Shown one piece after another: positions 35,801 through 45,500 of a DNA stretch of 64,000 bases. The DNA is from Callipepla californica brunnescens (lineage: Eukaryota; Chordata; Aves; Galliformes; Odontophoridae), in contig JALIRH010000004.1 in assembly GCA_023055505.1 (NCBI GenBank), forward strand, positions 50,473,115 through 50,537,114, in the 5' to 3' direction. The position numbers were made by a program, and so were the translations under genes. The notes beneath the pieces were generated by a model. The model was not told the origin of the DNA. It made no database searches and was given only the letters and a program-made list of their open reading frames with translations. The number at the start of each line of letters is the position of its first letter. The stretch's first letter is position 1.

Positions 35801-37597
35801 GAACAGCCCTTCTTGTGACTCCCTCCAGGTCATAACACCCAGCTAAAATTAACCCACGTCGCATTCGAGGGCATAAAGTGACCAAACAAAGAACGCTGCC
35901 AGCGAACGCAGCCTGCACTCAGCCCCTGCCTGCAGCTGTCCCTGCAGGGCTGGAAAGGTCGCTCCCGCCCCAGGGAGAGCACAGAAACCCCTCGCTGCAG
36001 TGCTGGTTCTCCCTTACTTCACTACCAGCCATTCAAACGTCAGTTATCCAGCACGAATAATGCATTTCAAGCACCGTTTCAAACCATCAGTAATTCCCAC
36101 AGCTCTGAAAGAACACAAAGTCCAAACTTTAGGTAGCACTGTCCCCACAGTGAACTTTCCTACTGCAATCATCCGTCCTTGTGTGATGTTAGTCCTTTTA
36201 CTCATGAATACAAAGCTGCTACCCACACCCAGGGGCTATAGGGCAGACTGCACTCAGACCAAGGGGAAAAAAATGGGGAAAAAAACCCATGGAAGATTAT
36301 TCCCACAAATAAGAAAAGCAGCTGAACCATACGGAGCTACATGGGATGGTTAAGGCGTTTTAAGAGGATGCAGTGAGAGCAGTCAGAAAAGCTGACCCTG
36401 CCTCACATGGGGGACAGGAGGAAGATGAGAAGGTTTTTTTTTAAGTCGAGCTGTTGTTGCCTCTGGTACTTTGGCCAGGACTGCATCGATGCTGCTTTGT
36501 TTTTCCACCAGGCTGAGGAACTCTTTACCCCTCGGTTAACACGTGATGACAGCGAAGCCTGAAGGTTAGCCAAAATCTAAAGGCTGCCAGAGGGCAGCAA
36601 AAAAAACCAAACAAACTAGATTCATAGATTTATTAGGTTGGAAAGGACCTACAAGATCATCTAGTCCAACCATCCTCCCACCACCATCCCTACCCACCAA
36701 GCTACTCAATCAAATCCCTCAGCACCTCATCTAAACGCTTCTTGAACAGCGCTAGGGACGGTGCCCCAGCCCCCTCCCTAGGCAGGCCATTCCAGTGCCG
36801 GACCACACTCTCAGAGAAAAAAAATTTCCTCAAATCTAATCTGAATCTTCCCCGGCGCAACTTGTGGCCATTCCCTCTTGTCCTGAAATAAATACCTGGT
36901 ATATATTCCGAACTCCCAAAACAAGCTTCCCACGGAAACTGCGGGTAACCTCGGGCAGCCTCACACAGACACACACCAACCGACTTTAGAAAGCGCAGTT
37001 TGCCCTTCTGGGCCACGCAAAAGCACAGAAACCCCAACAAGCCGCAGATTAAAGTTGGGATTCAGCAGGCTGCCGCCTCGTGCCCGCTCCCACTGACTGC
37101 AGCGCAGCGCAGCAAGGCTCCAGGGCCCGCTCACACCGACGCGAGCGGAGCTCCTCCACAGAGAGGGCGGGAAGCGGGACAGCGCAATCCCCGCAGCCCT
37201 CAGGCAGACGTGCGGGGCCTTCAGCACCGTTCACCGCCCATCCCAAGACAGCTCCAGCAAATCGCCGCTAAGGAGGGTGCGGACCGGCTCCTGCAAGCGG
37301 GGCCGCACACCGGGGCCGCTCCTGAGGCGAGAACGGGCGGGAACGGGCGGGAACTGTCAGGGACCCCCCCCCCCCGCCGTACCTCTCGGAGTCGCGGCCG
37401 TCGAAGAAGACGAAGTCCCCGCCCTGCACGCACTTGGCGCAGGTGAGGCGGCGCCGGGTGGTGTTGCAGAGCGGGCAGCGCTCCACCGCCACGTACAGCC
37501 CCTCCGCGTCCTCCTCGGCGCCCCGCAGAGCTCCGGGCGCGGCCCCGATGCCGCCCTGAGCGCCGGGCTGCGGCCGGCAGCCGCTGGGAGACGCCAT
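23545..37597 (-). CDS. ATG14: Autophagy-related 14 (Barkor/ATG14L), ten coding exons
   Basis: ATG14 brings the PIK3C3-PIK3R4-BECN1 lipid kinase to ER sites where autophagosomes form, and later helps autophagosome-lysosome fusion. The exons are 37597-37383, 33084-33022, 32903-32861, 32464-32383, 29368-29131, 28739-28510, 28073-27956, 26906-26816, 26702-26617 and 23851-23545. They join without a phase break to 490 codons plus stop (human about 492). Visible parts are the Cys pairs C41/C44 and C53/C56 (CPLC, CAKC) needed for ER targeting, a charged coiled-coil region about 70-180, an acidic stretch 398-432 with the WENL LC3-interaction motif at 433-436, and a C-terminal BATS membrane-sensing region ending [10 protein letters not shown]. 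The start ATCATGG has a strong Kozak context; an in-frame ATG lies 54 bases upstream. Intron 7 uses a GC donor. The promoter is a CpG island. Confidence 0.97.
24300..24450 (+). repeat. CR1 LINE fragment in ATG14 intron 9
   Basis: 'gccagagaggtttggagtct' then 'ccatcactggagatactcga', 'ggaccacgggatgtggtcct' and 'caggaacttgttctggttga' is a plus-strand CR1 3' region of a subfamily different from the neighbouring copy at 24555. Confidence 0.75.
24555..24838 (+). repeat. CR1 LINE 3' fragment in ATG14 intron 9
   Basis: It runs through 'gtaaggaaaaagtcttttca' and 'gatggctttgaagggcccct' to 'tccaactcaaagcattctgt' then 'gac'. It lies antisense to ATG14 and contains the perfect 10-bp hairpin at 24699-24722. 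Confidence 0.8.
25300..25480 (-). repeat. Old, diverged CR1-type LINE fragment
   Basis: 'gtttaaggccaggagggacc' then 'attagatcatctgctgggac' and 'ctcctctgtaacaaagccac' is the phrase pattern of an ancient sauropsid CR1 type, different from the chicken-type copies around it. It lies in ATG14 intron 9. The high-coordinate edge is unclear. Confidence 0.65.
26617..26702 (-). CDS. ATG14: ATG14 coding exon 9
   Basis: Residues 361-389 ([20 protein letters not shown], then SPDTENLGR). The acceptor is cgtggcag/C and the donor GGGCAG/GTAAGA. Ends in phase 2. Confidence 0.93.
26816..26906 (-). CDS. ATG14: ATG14 coding exon 8
   Basis: Residues 330-360 ([20 protein letters not shown], then [10 protein letters not shown]). 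The acceptor is ctccaacag/T and the donor TCTCAG/GTAGGG. Ends in phase 0. Confidence 0.93.
27210..27292 (+). repeat. Short CR1 LINE 3' end
   Basis: 'gggctgactcgatgacctta' then 'gtggtacttcccaaccttaa' and 'tgactccatgattctaattc' match a plus-strand CR1 terminus, in ATG14 intron 7. Confidence 0.7.
27848..27880. repeat. Possible solitary mariner (Galluhop-like) end
   Basis: 'aaaggctgttccaaagtaat' resembles the terminal repeat of the mariner copy at 12548-12909. No matching inverted end is seen nearby, so this is at best a remnant. It lies in ATG14 intron 7, about 75 bases past the GC donor. Confidence 0.35.
27956..28073 (-). CDS. ATG14: ATG14 coding exon 7, ending at a GC donor
   Basis: Residues 291-330 ([20 protein letters not shown], then [12 protein letters not shown]). 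The acceptor is tttctttcag/A. The donor is AACAG/GCAAGT, a non-canonical GC donor with an otherwise perfect consensus. Joining here restores the conserved CNSEFCGEN across the junction. The nearest GT four bases downstream would break the frame with exon 8. Confidence 0.93.
28510..28739 (-). CDS. ATG14: ATG14 coding exon 6
   Basis: Residues 214-291 ([20 protein letters not shown], then [20 protein letters not shown]), almost identical to the human protein as I recall it. The acceptor is gtgctgcag/A and the donor CACCAG/GTAAGG. Ends in phase 1. Confidence 0.95.
29131..29368 (-). CDS. ATG14: ATG14 coding exon 5
   Basis: Residues 135-214: the charged coiled coil ([20 protein letters not shown]) and the conserved [17 protein letters not shown] segment. 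The acceptor is cctccacag/A and the donor GTGAG/GTACAG. Ends in phase 2. Confidence 0.94.
32383..32464 (-). CDS. ATG14: ATG14 coding exon 4
   Basis: Residues 108-135 ([20 protein letters not shown]) continue the coiled coil. The acceptor is ttttgcag/A and the donor GAGAC/GTGAGT. Ends in phase 1. Confidence 0.92.
32861..32903 (-). CDS. ATG14: ATG14 coding exon 3
   Basis: Residues 93-107 ([14 protein letters not shown]). The acceptor is ccccgcag/T and the donor AGCTG/GTGAGT. It is a 43-base micro-exon that returns the frame to phase 0. Confidence 0.92.
33022..33084 (-). CDS. ATG14: ATG14 coding exon 2
   Basis: Residues 72-93 ([20 protein letters not shown]) start the coiled coil. The acceptor is ctcttccag/G and the donor AAACA/GTAAGT. 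It is 63 bases, phase 2 to 2. Confidence 0.92.
33480..33790 (-). repeat. CR1 LINE fragment in ATG14 intron 1
   Basis: 'aagacctccaaaatccccaa' then 'gcccagcccacccccactgt', 'cctcagtgccacatcagccc', 'ctattagccaacctgaacgt' and 'ggtgcaacttaaggccatta' are the reverse complement of a CR1 3' region, in the same direction as ATG14. Confidence 0.85.
33990..34080 (+). repeat. CR1 LINE 3' end in ATG14 intron 1
   Basis: 'gaggtcccttccaacccaaa' then 'ccatccgatggttctatgac' is a well-preserved plus-strand CR1 terminus. The 5' boundary is estimated. Confidence 0.85.
34955..35110 (-). repeat. CR1 LINE fragment in ATG14 intron 1
   Basis: 'ccccaagctccaactccagc' then 'ccaccccaccatgcccacgt', 'ccctcagtgccacgtctctg' and 'accccaccattccccaggca' belong to the same CR1 subfamily as 33480-33790, on the minus strand. 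Confidence 0.75.
36622..36905 (-). repeat. CR1 LINE 3' end with remnant of ORF2
   Basis: The plus strand begins 'ttcatagatttattaggttg' then 'gaaaggacctacaagatcat', the reverse complement of a CR1 3' end. On the minus strand, upstream of that, a short uninterrupted frame ending near 36702 reads [13 protein letters not shown], then [11 protein letters not shown], then [13 protein letters not shown] recognise this as the C-terminus of the CR1 reverse-transcriptase protein. It is one of the best-preserved copies in the window, in ATG14 intron 1 about 500 bases from exon 1. Confidence 0.9.
37383..37597 (-). CDS. ATG14: ATG14 coding exon 1
   Basis: Encodes residues 1-72, including both CxxC pairs and the conserved [12 protein letters not shown] segment. 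The donor is GAGAG/GTACGG, followed almost at once by a G12 run on the sense strand. It ends in phase 2. Residues 7-30 differ from the human protein as I recall it, which is expected for this low-conservation segment. Confidence 0.93.
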
Positions 37598-37618
37598 GAT
37601 GGGCTCGGCGCGCCGCCG

Positions 37619-37628
37619 GTCACGTGGG
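37619..37628. promoter_or_regulatory. ATG14: E-box resembling a CLEAR element
   Basis: GTCACGTGGG contains the palindrome CACGTG, 24 bases before the ATG14 start codon. It matches 8 of 10 positions of the CLEAR consensus GTCACGTGAC bound by TFEB/TFE3/MITF, and is also a standard USF site. TFEB control of autophagy genes is established in mammals; use of this site is inferred. Confidence 0.5.
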
Positions 37629-37647
37629 ACTTTGTTGTCGGCCCGGG

Positions 37648-37657
37648 GCATTGTGGG
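37648..37657 (-). promoter_or_regulatory. ATG14: ZNF143/THAP11-like core motif
   Basis: On the minus strand CCCACAATGC fits the CCCANNATGC core of the ZNF143 site found at many housekeeping transcription starts. It contains the upstream in-frame ATG (37649-37651). The flanks do not extend the match strongly. Confidence 0.35.
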
Positions 37658-37909
37658 GAGCGGCGCTGAGGCGGCTCCTCACGGGGAAGGCGGGAAGAGA
37701 GCGGGAGAGCGGCTGAGGGAGGAGCGCGGCGAGCAGCTCCATGAGGCGGCTCAGAGCCCACCCCAGCCCGGGGCTCGGCCCTCGTTGTACAAAGCTTTCG
37801 CAAAGAAAACCCTTTCAAACCGAAAGAGAACCGGCATGGCTGTGTTTTAAGGCAGCTTACCGCAGCAAACGCGCTCTGAGAACACACTGAGCCCGTTTCC
37901 CACCTCCAG

Positions 37910-37932
37910 CCCCCCCCCCCCCCCACCCCCCC
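37910..37932 (-). repeat. G15-T-G7 homopolymer tract upstream of ATG14
   Basis: The plus strand has C15 (37910-37924), one A, then C7. On the ATG14 sense strand this is an interrupted G-tract about 310-335 bases before the start codon. It could fold into a G-quadruplex. Confidence 0.7.
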
Positions 37933-38584
37933 TTAGAGCACTGGTTTTTAACGGGCGCAATCACTGCAACAGCAATCAGTGCAACAGCAGATTTCTTCGC
38001 CGCAGAAGGCTCATCCGAGATAAGCCGCCTCCAAACAGCACCGAGAGGACGCTTGTTGCACTTTCCACTCGCAAGGGTCCTGGTAAAGCGAGCTTATCAG
38101 CTGCTACAGACACAGCGCAAACACAGGTTCAGCCCCGCAGCAGTGGAAAGTCTGCAGCGTTAGGAAACAAGCAGAGAAATCGGCCTCTGTTTGGATTAGA
38201 TTTGAGTGTGGAAACGCACGGAGGCCGATAAGACAGTTCAGAGCGGTTTATCGCAAGGAAGTGCGTGAAGTTTTCCAAGCTTTTGTTTTTCTCCCCCCCC
38301 CCACCCCAGCCCAGGGGAAGCAGTTATAGGAGCACTTGGGAGAGGCTGCGGGTACATTGAAGTCATGGCCCCTCCGAGTCGGGAACAAAGCGGCGGCAGC
38401 AAAACGTGACCATTGCTCAGTCCTGTATTAAAGCACTGCCAGCTCTGCGTACGTCTATGGAGGAGGACGGGCAGGTTTTTAGCTTGGGTTACTCTTAAAT
38501 CATCAAATAGCAACCTCTAGCGGTTCAGGGAGATTCCTGACAGCTCTGTCCCATCTGCGGCAGGAGACAATGGAAGGAGATCAG

Positions 38585-38850
38585 AATCACAGAGCTGTCG
38601 GGGTTGGAAGGGACCGCTACCATCGAGTCCAACCCCCTGCCAAAGCAGCTCCCAGCCCAGATTGCACAGCTCGGCGTCCAGGTGGGCCCTGAATGTCTCC
38701 AGAGAACGAGACTCCATCACTGTGCCATGAAGAACACACACACTGGTGCAGAACTTCCTGTGCCTCAGTTCGTGGCCATTTCCCTTCATTCCATCACCAC
38801 ACACTGCTGAGATGAGGCCCAGCAGCACCAAATCTCTGTTTTGGGACAAG
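38585..38850 (-). repeat. CR1 LINE fragment between ATG14 and TBPL2
   Basis: 'cggggttggaagggaccgct' then 'accatcgagtccaaccccct', 'tgaatgtctccagagaacga' and 'cagttcgtggccatttccct' are the reverse complement of a CR1 3' region. Confidence 0.85.
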
Positions 38851-39505
38851 AAAAAACACCCTCACTTCCAGAGAACCATAGCAGAGACCAGAACAGAAAA
38901 GGGATCATCTCTACACTCTTCATAGTCATACACACAGGGACACCTTCAGCAAAGAAGGCCTTGAATTGGGGACAGAGCAAGAGCCCCACAGCTTTGGCAT
39001 TACCAAATACTTCCATGCAGTACCATGATCTAGTTAAACAACACAGATCATTAAGCCCTGAGCATCCAGGGCTCTTTGTGTCTTCCTCAAGTCCATTTTA
39101 AAGGCAGTTCCTAATCAGTCATCACCTTATAAGACCTCAGTAACACAAGCGGGTACCATCTGGTTAAAATCCACATCATGACTAAAACTTCGGTTTGCTA
39201 GCTAGCCCCCAGCTCCCCTTTCTGGATGTGTTCAGCACTGCCCTTGAATATCTTCTCTGCTAAGTTCTCTGGTAAGTTTCTCTGCTTAGCAGAAGTTGTC
39301 AGAACTCAAATGAATTACAGACAGCAAATCTGCAAGCAAAAACCATTTCACCAACTGTAGGAAGGGGTCAGCATTTATAGCATTCACAATAACATCACTT
39401 CCGTTGTCCACATCTATACATTCGGGTCCGCGAATAGCCTTGGCTTCTGTCCCATGCCTAGCAATACAAACCCATACATTATTCCTGTCTGCTTTACAGG
39501 CTGCG

Positions 39506-39585
39506 TTATGATGCTTTCTTGAAACCTCTGAGAATAGGATAGATGTTCTCAAACGCCTCATAGATTTCTGAACGCTCTTTTGCTC
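39506..39585 (-). CDS. TBPL2: TBPL2 coding exon 7 with stop codon
   Basis: Residues 301-326 ([20 protein letters not shown], then FKKAS), the last helix of the TBP core. The acceptor is tctttacag/G. The stop TAA is at 39506-39508. It carries one more C-terminal residue than the human protein as I recall it. Confidence 0.95.
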
Positions 39586-42500
39586 CTGTAAAGACATTTA
39601 AGAAAAAAAAATAATTAAATCAGAGTCTTGAGAATCACTGCATTGTAGGGGTTGGAAGGGACCTTAAGAGATCATAGAGTCCAACCCCCCCTGCCAAAGC
39701 AGGTTCTTTACACCAGGGTACTGGTGTAAAATAACTGAATGCACTTCAGCCATAATAGTGAGATTACAAACCAGGAAGAAACAAGAGTTTAAAAGCAAAT
39801 TTAAACTAAGATTTGAGAGAACTGAAGGAATAATTTCTATCTTTTTACTTCTGCCACCTCATGAGGAGCAGCTTCTAGCCTGCTTCACTTTAAGACTAGG
39901 CCAGTTCTGGTTGAGCTGAGGCTTAAGGCTCTTCCTGAAAGTGTCATACGTTGTCTTTGAAGTAAGGCAAGTGCAGAGAAATCATGGTTTTATCTGCTTA
40001 ACCATAACAGCTCTGCCTCTTGATAAGCGACAAAAGGGAAACAAGAAGTGGGGAGCATTTAACCCCACAGTGGAAATTCATCCACAGTTTGAGAGGCCCC
40101 CTCCTCCAATTCCAAGATATTATTTTATTCTTTGCACTTTGTTAGGTCACTCGTGATTTCCTTATCCATGTGGCTGTTAGCAAATCTTGAGTCCTGAGTG
40201 CCCTGGGTGTCCACAGTTCGGTTACTGAGCTCCTTCATGATTCATAACTGTGAGACTCTCTGGTTAAGGCAGGTGCTTCTGTTTTGCCATTCACACGCCT
40301 CAAAGCTCTGTTGTGAATATAAAAACAGTGTTCGGTTCCTCTGGGTACCACCAACACCCATTTACTTTTCAGAAGAGCTGTGTCAAGGTATTTTCATGAG
40401 CTTTACAGAAGAGCTTACTGGAAATATGCTTTTTTTTTGTCATGGGATCCAAGGTACACATATCTGCAGAGCATACTCGGCAAGGCTTTTGCCCATGAGT
40501 TTGCCAAGCCATCTGGAACAGGCTCTTACTTCTCCACCCTTTCCTCTAATAATCCTAAGTACACGTCGTCACTGAAGTGTTTTAAGAAGTTTGCTTCCTG
40601 TCCAATCCTAAATTGCTTACTGCGATACTTGTAGTTAAGCAGCTGAGTAGCTTCTGGTGCGTCAGGCTCCTGATGGGATTCAGCGCACTGACACAAGGCA
40701 TTATGCTTTGAATAAAGATACTCGAGCTTAATGACATGGAAATTCGAGACACTATACAAAGCAATGAGGTCCTAGTGCAACAATCCCAATATTGTTATCT
40801 GCAGAAAACACAGATAAGCAGCAGTAGGCATGAAAAGGACTGCTAAGTGGCTGTACTGCAGCAAGATATTAGCTTGGTACGCTCTATTTAAACACTTCCT
40901 CAGAAGATGTAGTCGCTCTCAGTTTACAGATTATACGAGAGGAGGCCACTTACCAGTCAGAACAACTTTTCCAGACACAAAGATAAGTAACACTATCCTT
41001 GGTTTGACCATCCTATAAATAAGGCCAGGAAATAGTTCGGGTTCATAGCTGTTTCAAAGCAAGCAGGTAAAATTAGAAAAATGCAAGTACTGTTCCAGAG
41101 TTGCGTGCATGAAATGCTCTATAACTCTGCAAGCAGGAAGCTAAACCCACAGACCACAGCTAGCTGACCAGGAAAAGATAGGTCAGAGTCTAGGTATCTT
41201 GAACAGAAAGGTGGTAAATCCTGCTGGAGCTGGTAGGAGTGCCCTGAGCTTACTTTGAGAGACCCCTGAATCCCATTTTCAAGGCTCAAGTAGCTTCAGA
41301 GTTGCCTCAATTAAACCTGAATTATTTAATCAAGCTTATTTTTTTCCTGTTGACATGGTCTGCAGTCTCCCACTGAGCTTTAGCATTGCACTTGGCAATC
41401 ATAGGAGACATAAAACTCTGGTCGTCGGCTGCTCTTAAAACATCCTACAAGGAGAAAGCAGCAAACAGCACAGGACGGGAAGCTCAGATGATCCCATTGC
41501 TGTTGCACTGCTGTAGGCTTTACTGCCAGCAACTCTATCACTGCTGTAATTAAGCAGAGGGTCGTTTTGGCCCGAGCCCTGCTCAGAGCAGGAGTTAGTG
41601 CAGAAAATGATGCCTTGCTGTCTATACTGTAACACATGGCATCTACAGCCACTTCTCACCTGCTGAACCAGCTTTGGTGAGCCAAAGATACGCTTGATAT
41701 TCAGTACTTGGTTAATTATTACATTCAATTGGCAGGCTTCAGAATTTGAGCCTCTTTACAGCTTACAAAGAACGCTCCAAGCTCCGTGGGGCCATAACCC
41801 TCCCTCCCACGTACCTGCTGAACTGCTGGTGGGTGAGAACCAGCCCTTCCAGCCGGATGGGGAACCTCACGTCGCAGCTCCCCACCATGTTCTGGATCTT
41901 GAAATCCAGAAACTTGGCAGGGAACCCCAGCTTCTGCACCACGCGGGCGTACTTCCTTGCTGCGAGCCGTGACTGCTCTTCACTGTGGGAAGAGCAGAAG
42001 GGGGGAAGCAGCTTTGAGGGCTTTCATCTGCTCTGAAGTTAGAATTTGGTTTAATCCACCACCATGCTGCTCTGCACTGCTGCTCAAAAGAGTAAGCTCT
42101 CATCCCCAGAACCACTTCAGTGAGCTAAAAAGAATAGCATGCTTGGGTGTTCATTTTCAGTTTATACGAGCGCATGACATCACCTAGGATTTCCACTATT
42201 TGAGTAATGCCTTGCAGCATTATCTCATCCCTTCAATTAGGGCTGATCCAGGAGGGAGACCACAGACACCAGAGCGGTCATCTAGCTAGGTGGGGGTTGG
42301 AGAAGAGGTTTCCTGAGCTATGAGTTAATGCATCTTCTCATTGGCAGTTTAGAGTCTTAAAGAAAAAAATAATGTATTGAGGCAGCTGCTGAACTTGAGG
42401 ACAGGGCCTTCAGGGTACAGAAATCTGCTTTCCTCCAGCTCCCATTTTCTCTACAGGCATAAACATTGACTCGTGAGCAGACACCGAAGAAACTCGACAG

Positions 42501-45500
42501 ACACAAGTTAACATCTCAACTCACTTTAAAAGTCAGCGAGAAATGCAAATGACCCCTTAACAACTCCTGGGCATTTTAGCAGCTTTTCTGCTGGTGTCTG
42601 CTCAGCTCAGTGTATATTCAGGTGCAGAAGCACGTAGTTCAGTAATTACAGAACTCCTGTCACAAAGAAAACTAGTTGTTTTTGAGAAGTCCTTCACTTG
42701 CAGCTGAAAGCAAGCCCTCTGCTAGGTAATTTAAACAAGGCTGAACTGAGGAAACGTGGGTGCAGCTGGAAGACCTTGGAGGAGACAAAAGTACCTTTTT
42801 GCTCCTGTGCAGACCATTTTTCCTGAGCTGAAGATAAGGGCCGTTGTTCGCGGTTCCCTGATCCTCATGATCACAGCAGCAAACCTCTAGAAATTCAAAG
42901 GGAAACCTCAGAGTCAAGCAGACAGAACCGTACAGACTGGAAAAGAGCACTAAGATCACCAAGTCCAACCCCAGCCCACCCCCAGCCGTGCCCCTCAGTG
43001 CCACATCCACCCTTCCTCAGCTCTACATCTGTTCATTCTTTTAGCAGAGAGTTTTTGGAGGGATCTTTCTCTTCCCCAGTGAGAGCAGTGGGTTAGGACA
43101 GTGCTGTTAGGAGGGATGAAGCTCGGCGTGCATCTGTACATTGGAGCCTGGCTGTGCTGAGAGAAGGGAGCAGGGGTAAAGCTCAGCCCTCAGGATTTAC
43201 CTTAGGGTTATACTCCGCATTCCTGGCATGCAGAGCTATGTTCTTCAGATCTAGTTTACAAGCCAAGTTTACGGTTGACACTATGTTCCTGTGGAATGAG
43301 AAAGGATTTGTCATACTGCAGAAAGAAACTGTTACAGAGCAAAGCCCCGGCATTATTGGCTAATGTGAAGTCACAGCCCTGGTTAATAGTTGCTATTGTT
43401 TAATTTACTGCCTGCCTTTTCCCCCACTTTAACACTAAGCTATTTTTTGCCAAACTTCAGCAATTCAGAACCAAAATTATCCAAATTCTCAGAAGAGAAA
43501 ATATAACGAAGTTATTAGTCCCAGTGCGCTGCATTTATTTGTCTTCCTGTAACTAAATCACAGAAGCTGTTTTTACAGGTTTAAACTGAGTGTAAACTGA
43601 GTGTTTACAGACTTAGGGCTCTCCTAAGGACAGAGTACTTTAGTCTCTACAGGTGTAAGTTACTATGCTCCCTCTAGCCTCTAACAAAGCCAGAATCTCT
43701 TCCTATCACCTTCATTTTCCCAGTTCTGACTTTCTGCTCTCAGATGAGCAGACCTACATCTTTTAAGCCCTTGGAGTCTGTTGTCATCCTTCACATCCTC
43801 CTTGCTGGGAGGAGACCTTTTCAAGTGCTTTCTCTGGCTTTGTGTCCTGCAGACTGAAGTAACAAGCAACATGCACAGTGCAGCATATCATTTTACCAAA
43901 TGCTTCTCCCGCAGGGAGCCTTCACCTCCCCCCTCCTAGGAGGGAATCTTCCCCTTAAGAAACAGCCATTTCAGGCACTTTTTCAACCAGCACATTCACA
44001 GAGCCCACTCTCCTGTTTTATTAAGCTGCATTCCATGCTATTTCCATGTTGCACAGTGCCCAGCTGCCTTCCAGTGTTCTCTGTCCCTCGGCTCAGTAAT
44101 AACCGTGCCTACCCCTCCCCTCCTCCCTGGTGTTTTAGATGGGTTTACGTGAAATCAAACCCTGCTTTCTATGTAGCACACATGCCATGAGAGCAGTGCT
44201 CTGAGCATCAAGCAAAACACAACTTTCCCTGAGGTTAGCCCTCAGTGAGGATGGTACTGCTCTTACTGTACTATGTAGGCAACAGCAGCTTACTGTAACT
44301 GAGGAACTATGCCCGAGCCCTCTGATGCAGGTGTCACCGGGGTCATAGGAGTCATCGGTGTCAGGGGAGGACACACATCAGGTTCTCCCAGGCTTGGCTG
44401 GGTTGCATCTGGGCACGATGAGCTGCTCTCCTCTGTGAAGATCCCACCATCCTCATTTCTTGGTGCCAGTCCATTGAGCCCTCCTTGCGCTTCATGACCA
44501 TCTTCAGATGGATTTTGTTCCTTGTTATCTTGGGTAACATCTGGAAGAAAGCTGAGGTCCACAGAGGAGAAGTCTGCAGGAAGCTCTCCGGGCTGATTAA
44601 ATTGAGACCCAAACGATACATTTTCAGCAACTTGAATTGGAAGGTCCACGTCATAGGGGCTCATAGGATTAAACAGCTGGGGACTGGCTGAGAGCTCATC
44701 CTTGAGTGGAGAAAGAGAACCAGTAAGGATCCTGTACTAAAACATTGGCTCCAACTGGGAGACTACACTAGGTTACATCTCAATTCAGTAAGGAGCTTTC
44801 AATTATTTTCCCTTAAGTATTATAGCAAAGAAGAACCTTAAGATACAAGAGCTCCATCGGCTCGGCTGTTAGCACACGGGACCTAAATAACTTTTCCCCC
44901 AAACCTCTTCCTGGTGGAGATGCACATTTCCCCACCGCCCTCTAGAGCACTCAGCTGGTGCCTCAAATTGAGACTACCGATGGGAGGAACGGTGTTGACA
45001 CTTCGCCTTTGTCCCTCAGCTCTACACACAGCTAACCTAATCGCTCACGAGTTTTTTCCAAGAAGGACCGCTGGCATTTCCTGCCCGGCTTTCGCTCTCA
45101 CTCCGCACCCTCCCTCCTCCTCTTGCTGCGACCAGAGGACGCTATCAGCGTTGTGTTGGATTCGTGCAATAGAGGGCAGCAGTTCACAGACCGGAGGTTA
45201 GCAGACTAATTCGAGCGAGACGCAGCCAAAGCCAGCATCCTTCCCCAGATCAAGCGATTTGGGCACACCACGTGTCTGCAGGCAAATGCTTGCACACGAA
45301 TGCCCTCCTTTATCAGAGCCATTTAAAAAGGGAATTTAAAGTAGTTAAAAGGCTGTGCTATGTTGAGAAGGCAAGAGTTCAGGGAAGAATTGATTCCCTT
45401 ATTCACTAGGGCACAAGCCTGTACTTACAGGAAAGCTTCTTTCAAAAAGGTGATTTCACCTGCCACAGCAGGTGACAGCCTGGGCTGTCTGTGCCAGGGG

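Larger units (their letters stand above)
37050..37820. promoter_or_regulatory. ATG14: CpG-island promoter of ATG14
   Basis: CpG dinucleotides and G+C are dense across exon 1 and both flanks, in contrast with the AT-rich introns. Upstream of the start codon (sense = minus strand) lie a CACGTG E-box (37621-37626) and a CCCACAATGC motif (37657-37648). No TATA box is obvious, as usual for a housekeeping gene. On the plus strand I see no gene that would share this promoter. Confidence 0.75.
37825..39505. other. Intergenic gap and probable TBPL2 3' UTR
   Basis: This runs from the ATG14 promoter to the TBPL2 stop codon. It holds the G-tract at 37910-37932 and a CR1 copy at 38585-38850. The part next to 39505 should be TBPL2 3' UTR, but I found no clear minus-strand AATAAA, so its end is not placed. 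No other gene is seen. Confidence 0.5.

Noticed and set aside
36702..37040. 112-codon minus-strand frame considered as a small gene
   Set aside because: Its C-terminal half is the tail of the CR1 reverse-transcriptase protein; it is part of a truncated LINE.
37357..37926. 189-codon minus-strand frame over the ATG14 first exon
   Set aside because: It is a different phase from the conserved ATG14 N-terminus and a product of GC-rich sequence.
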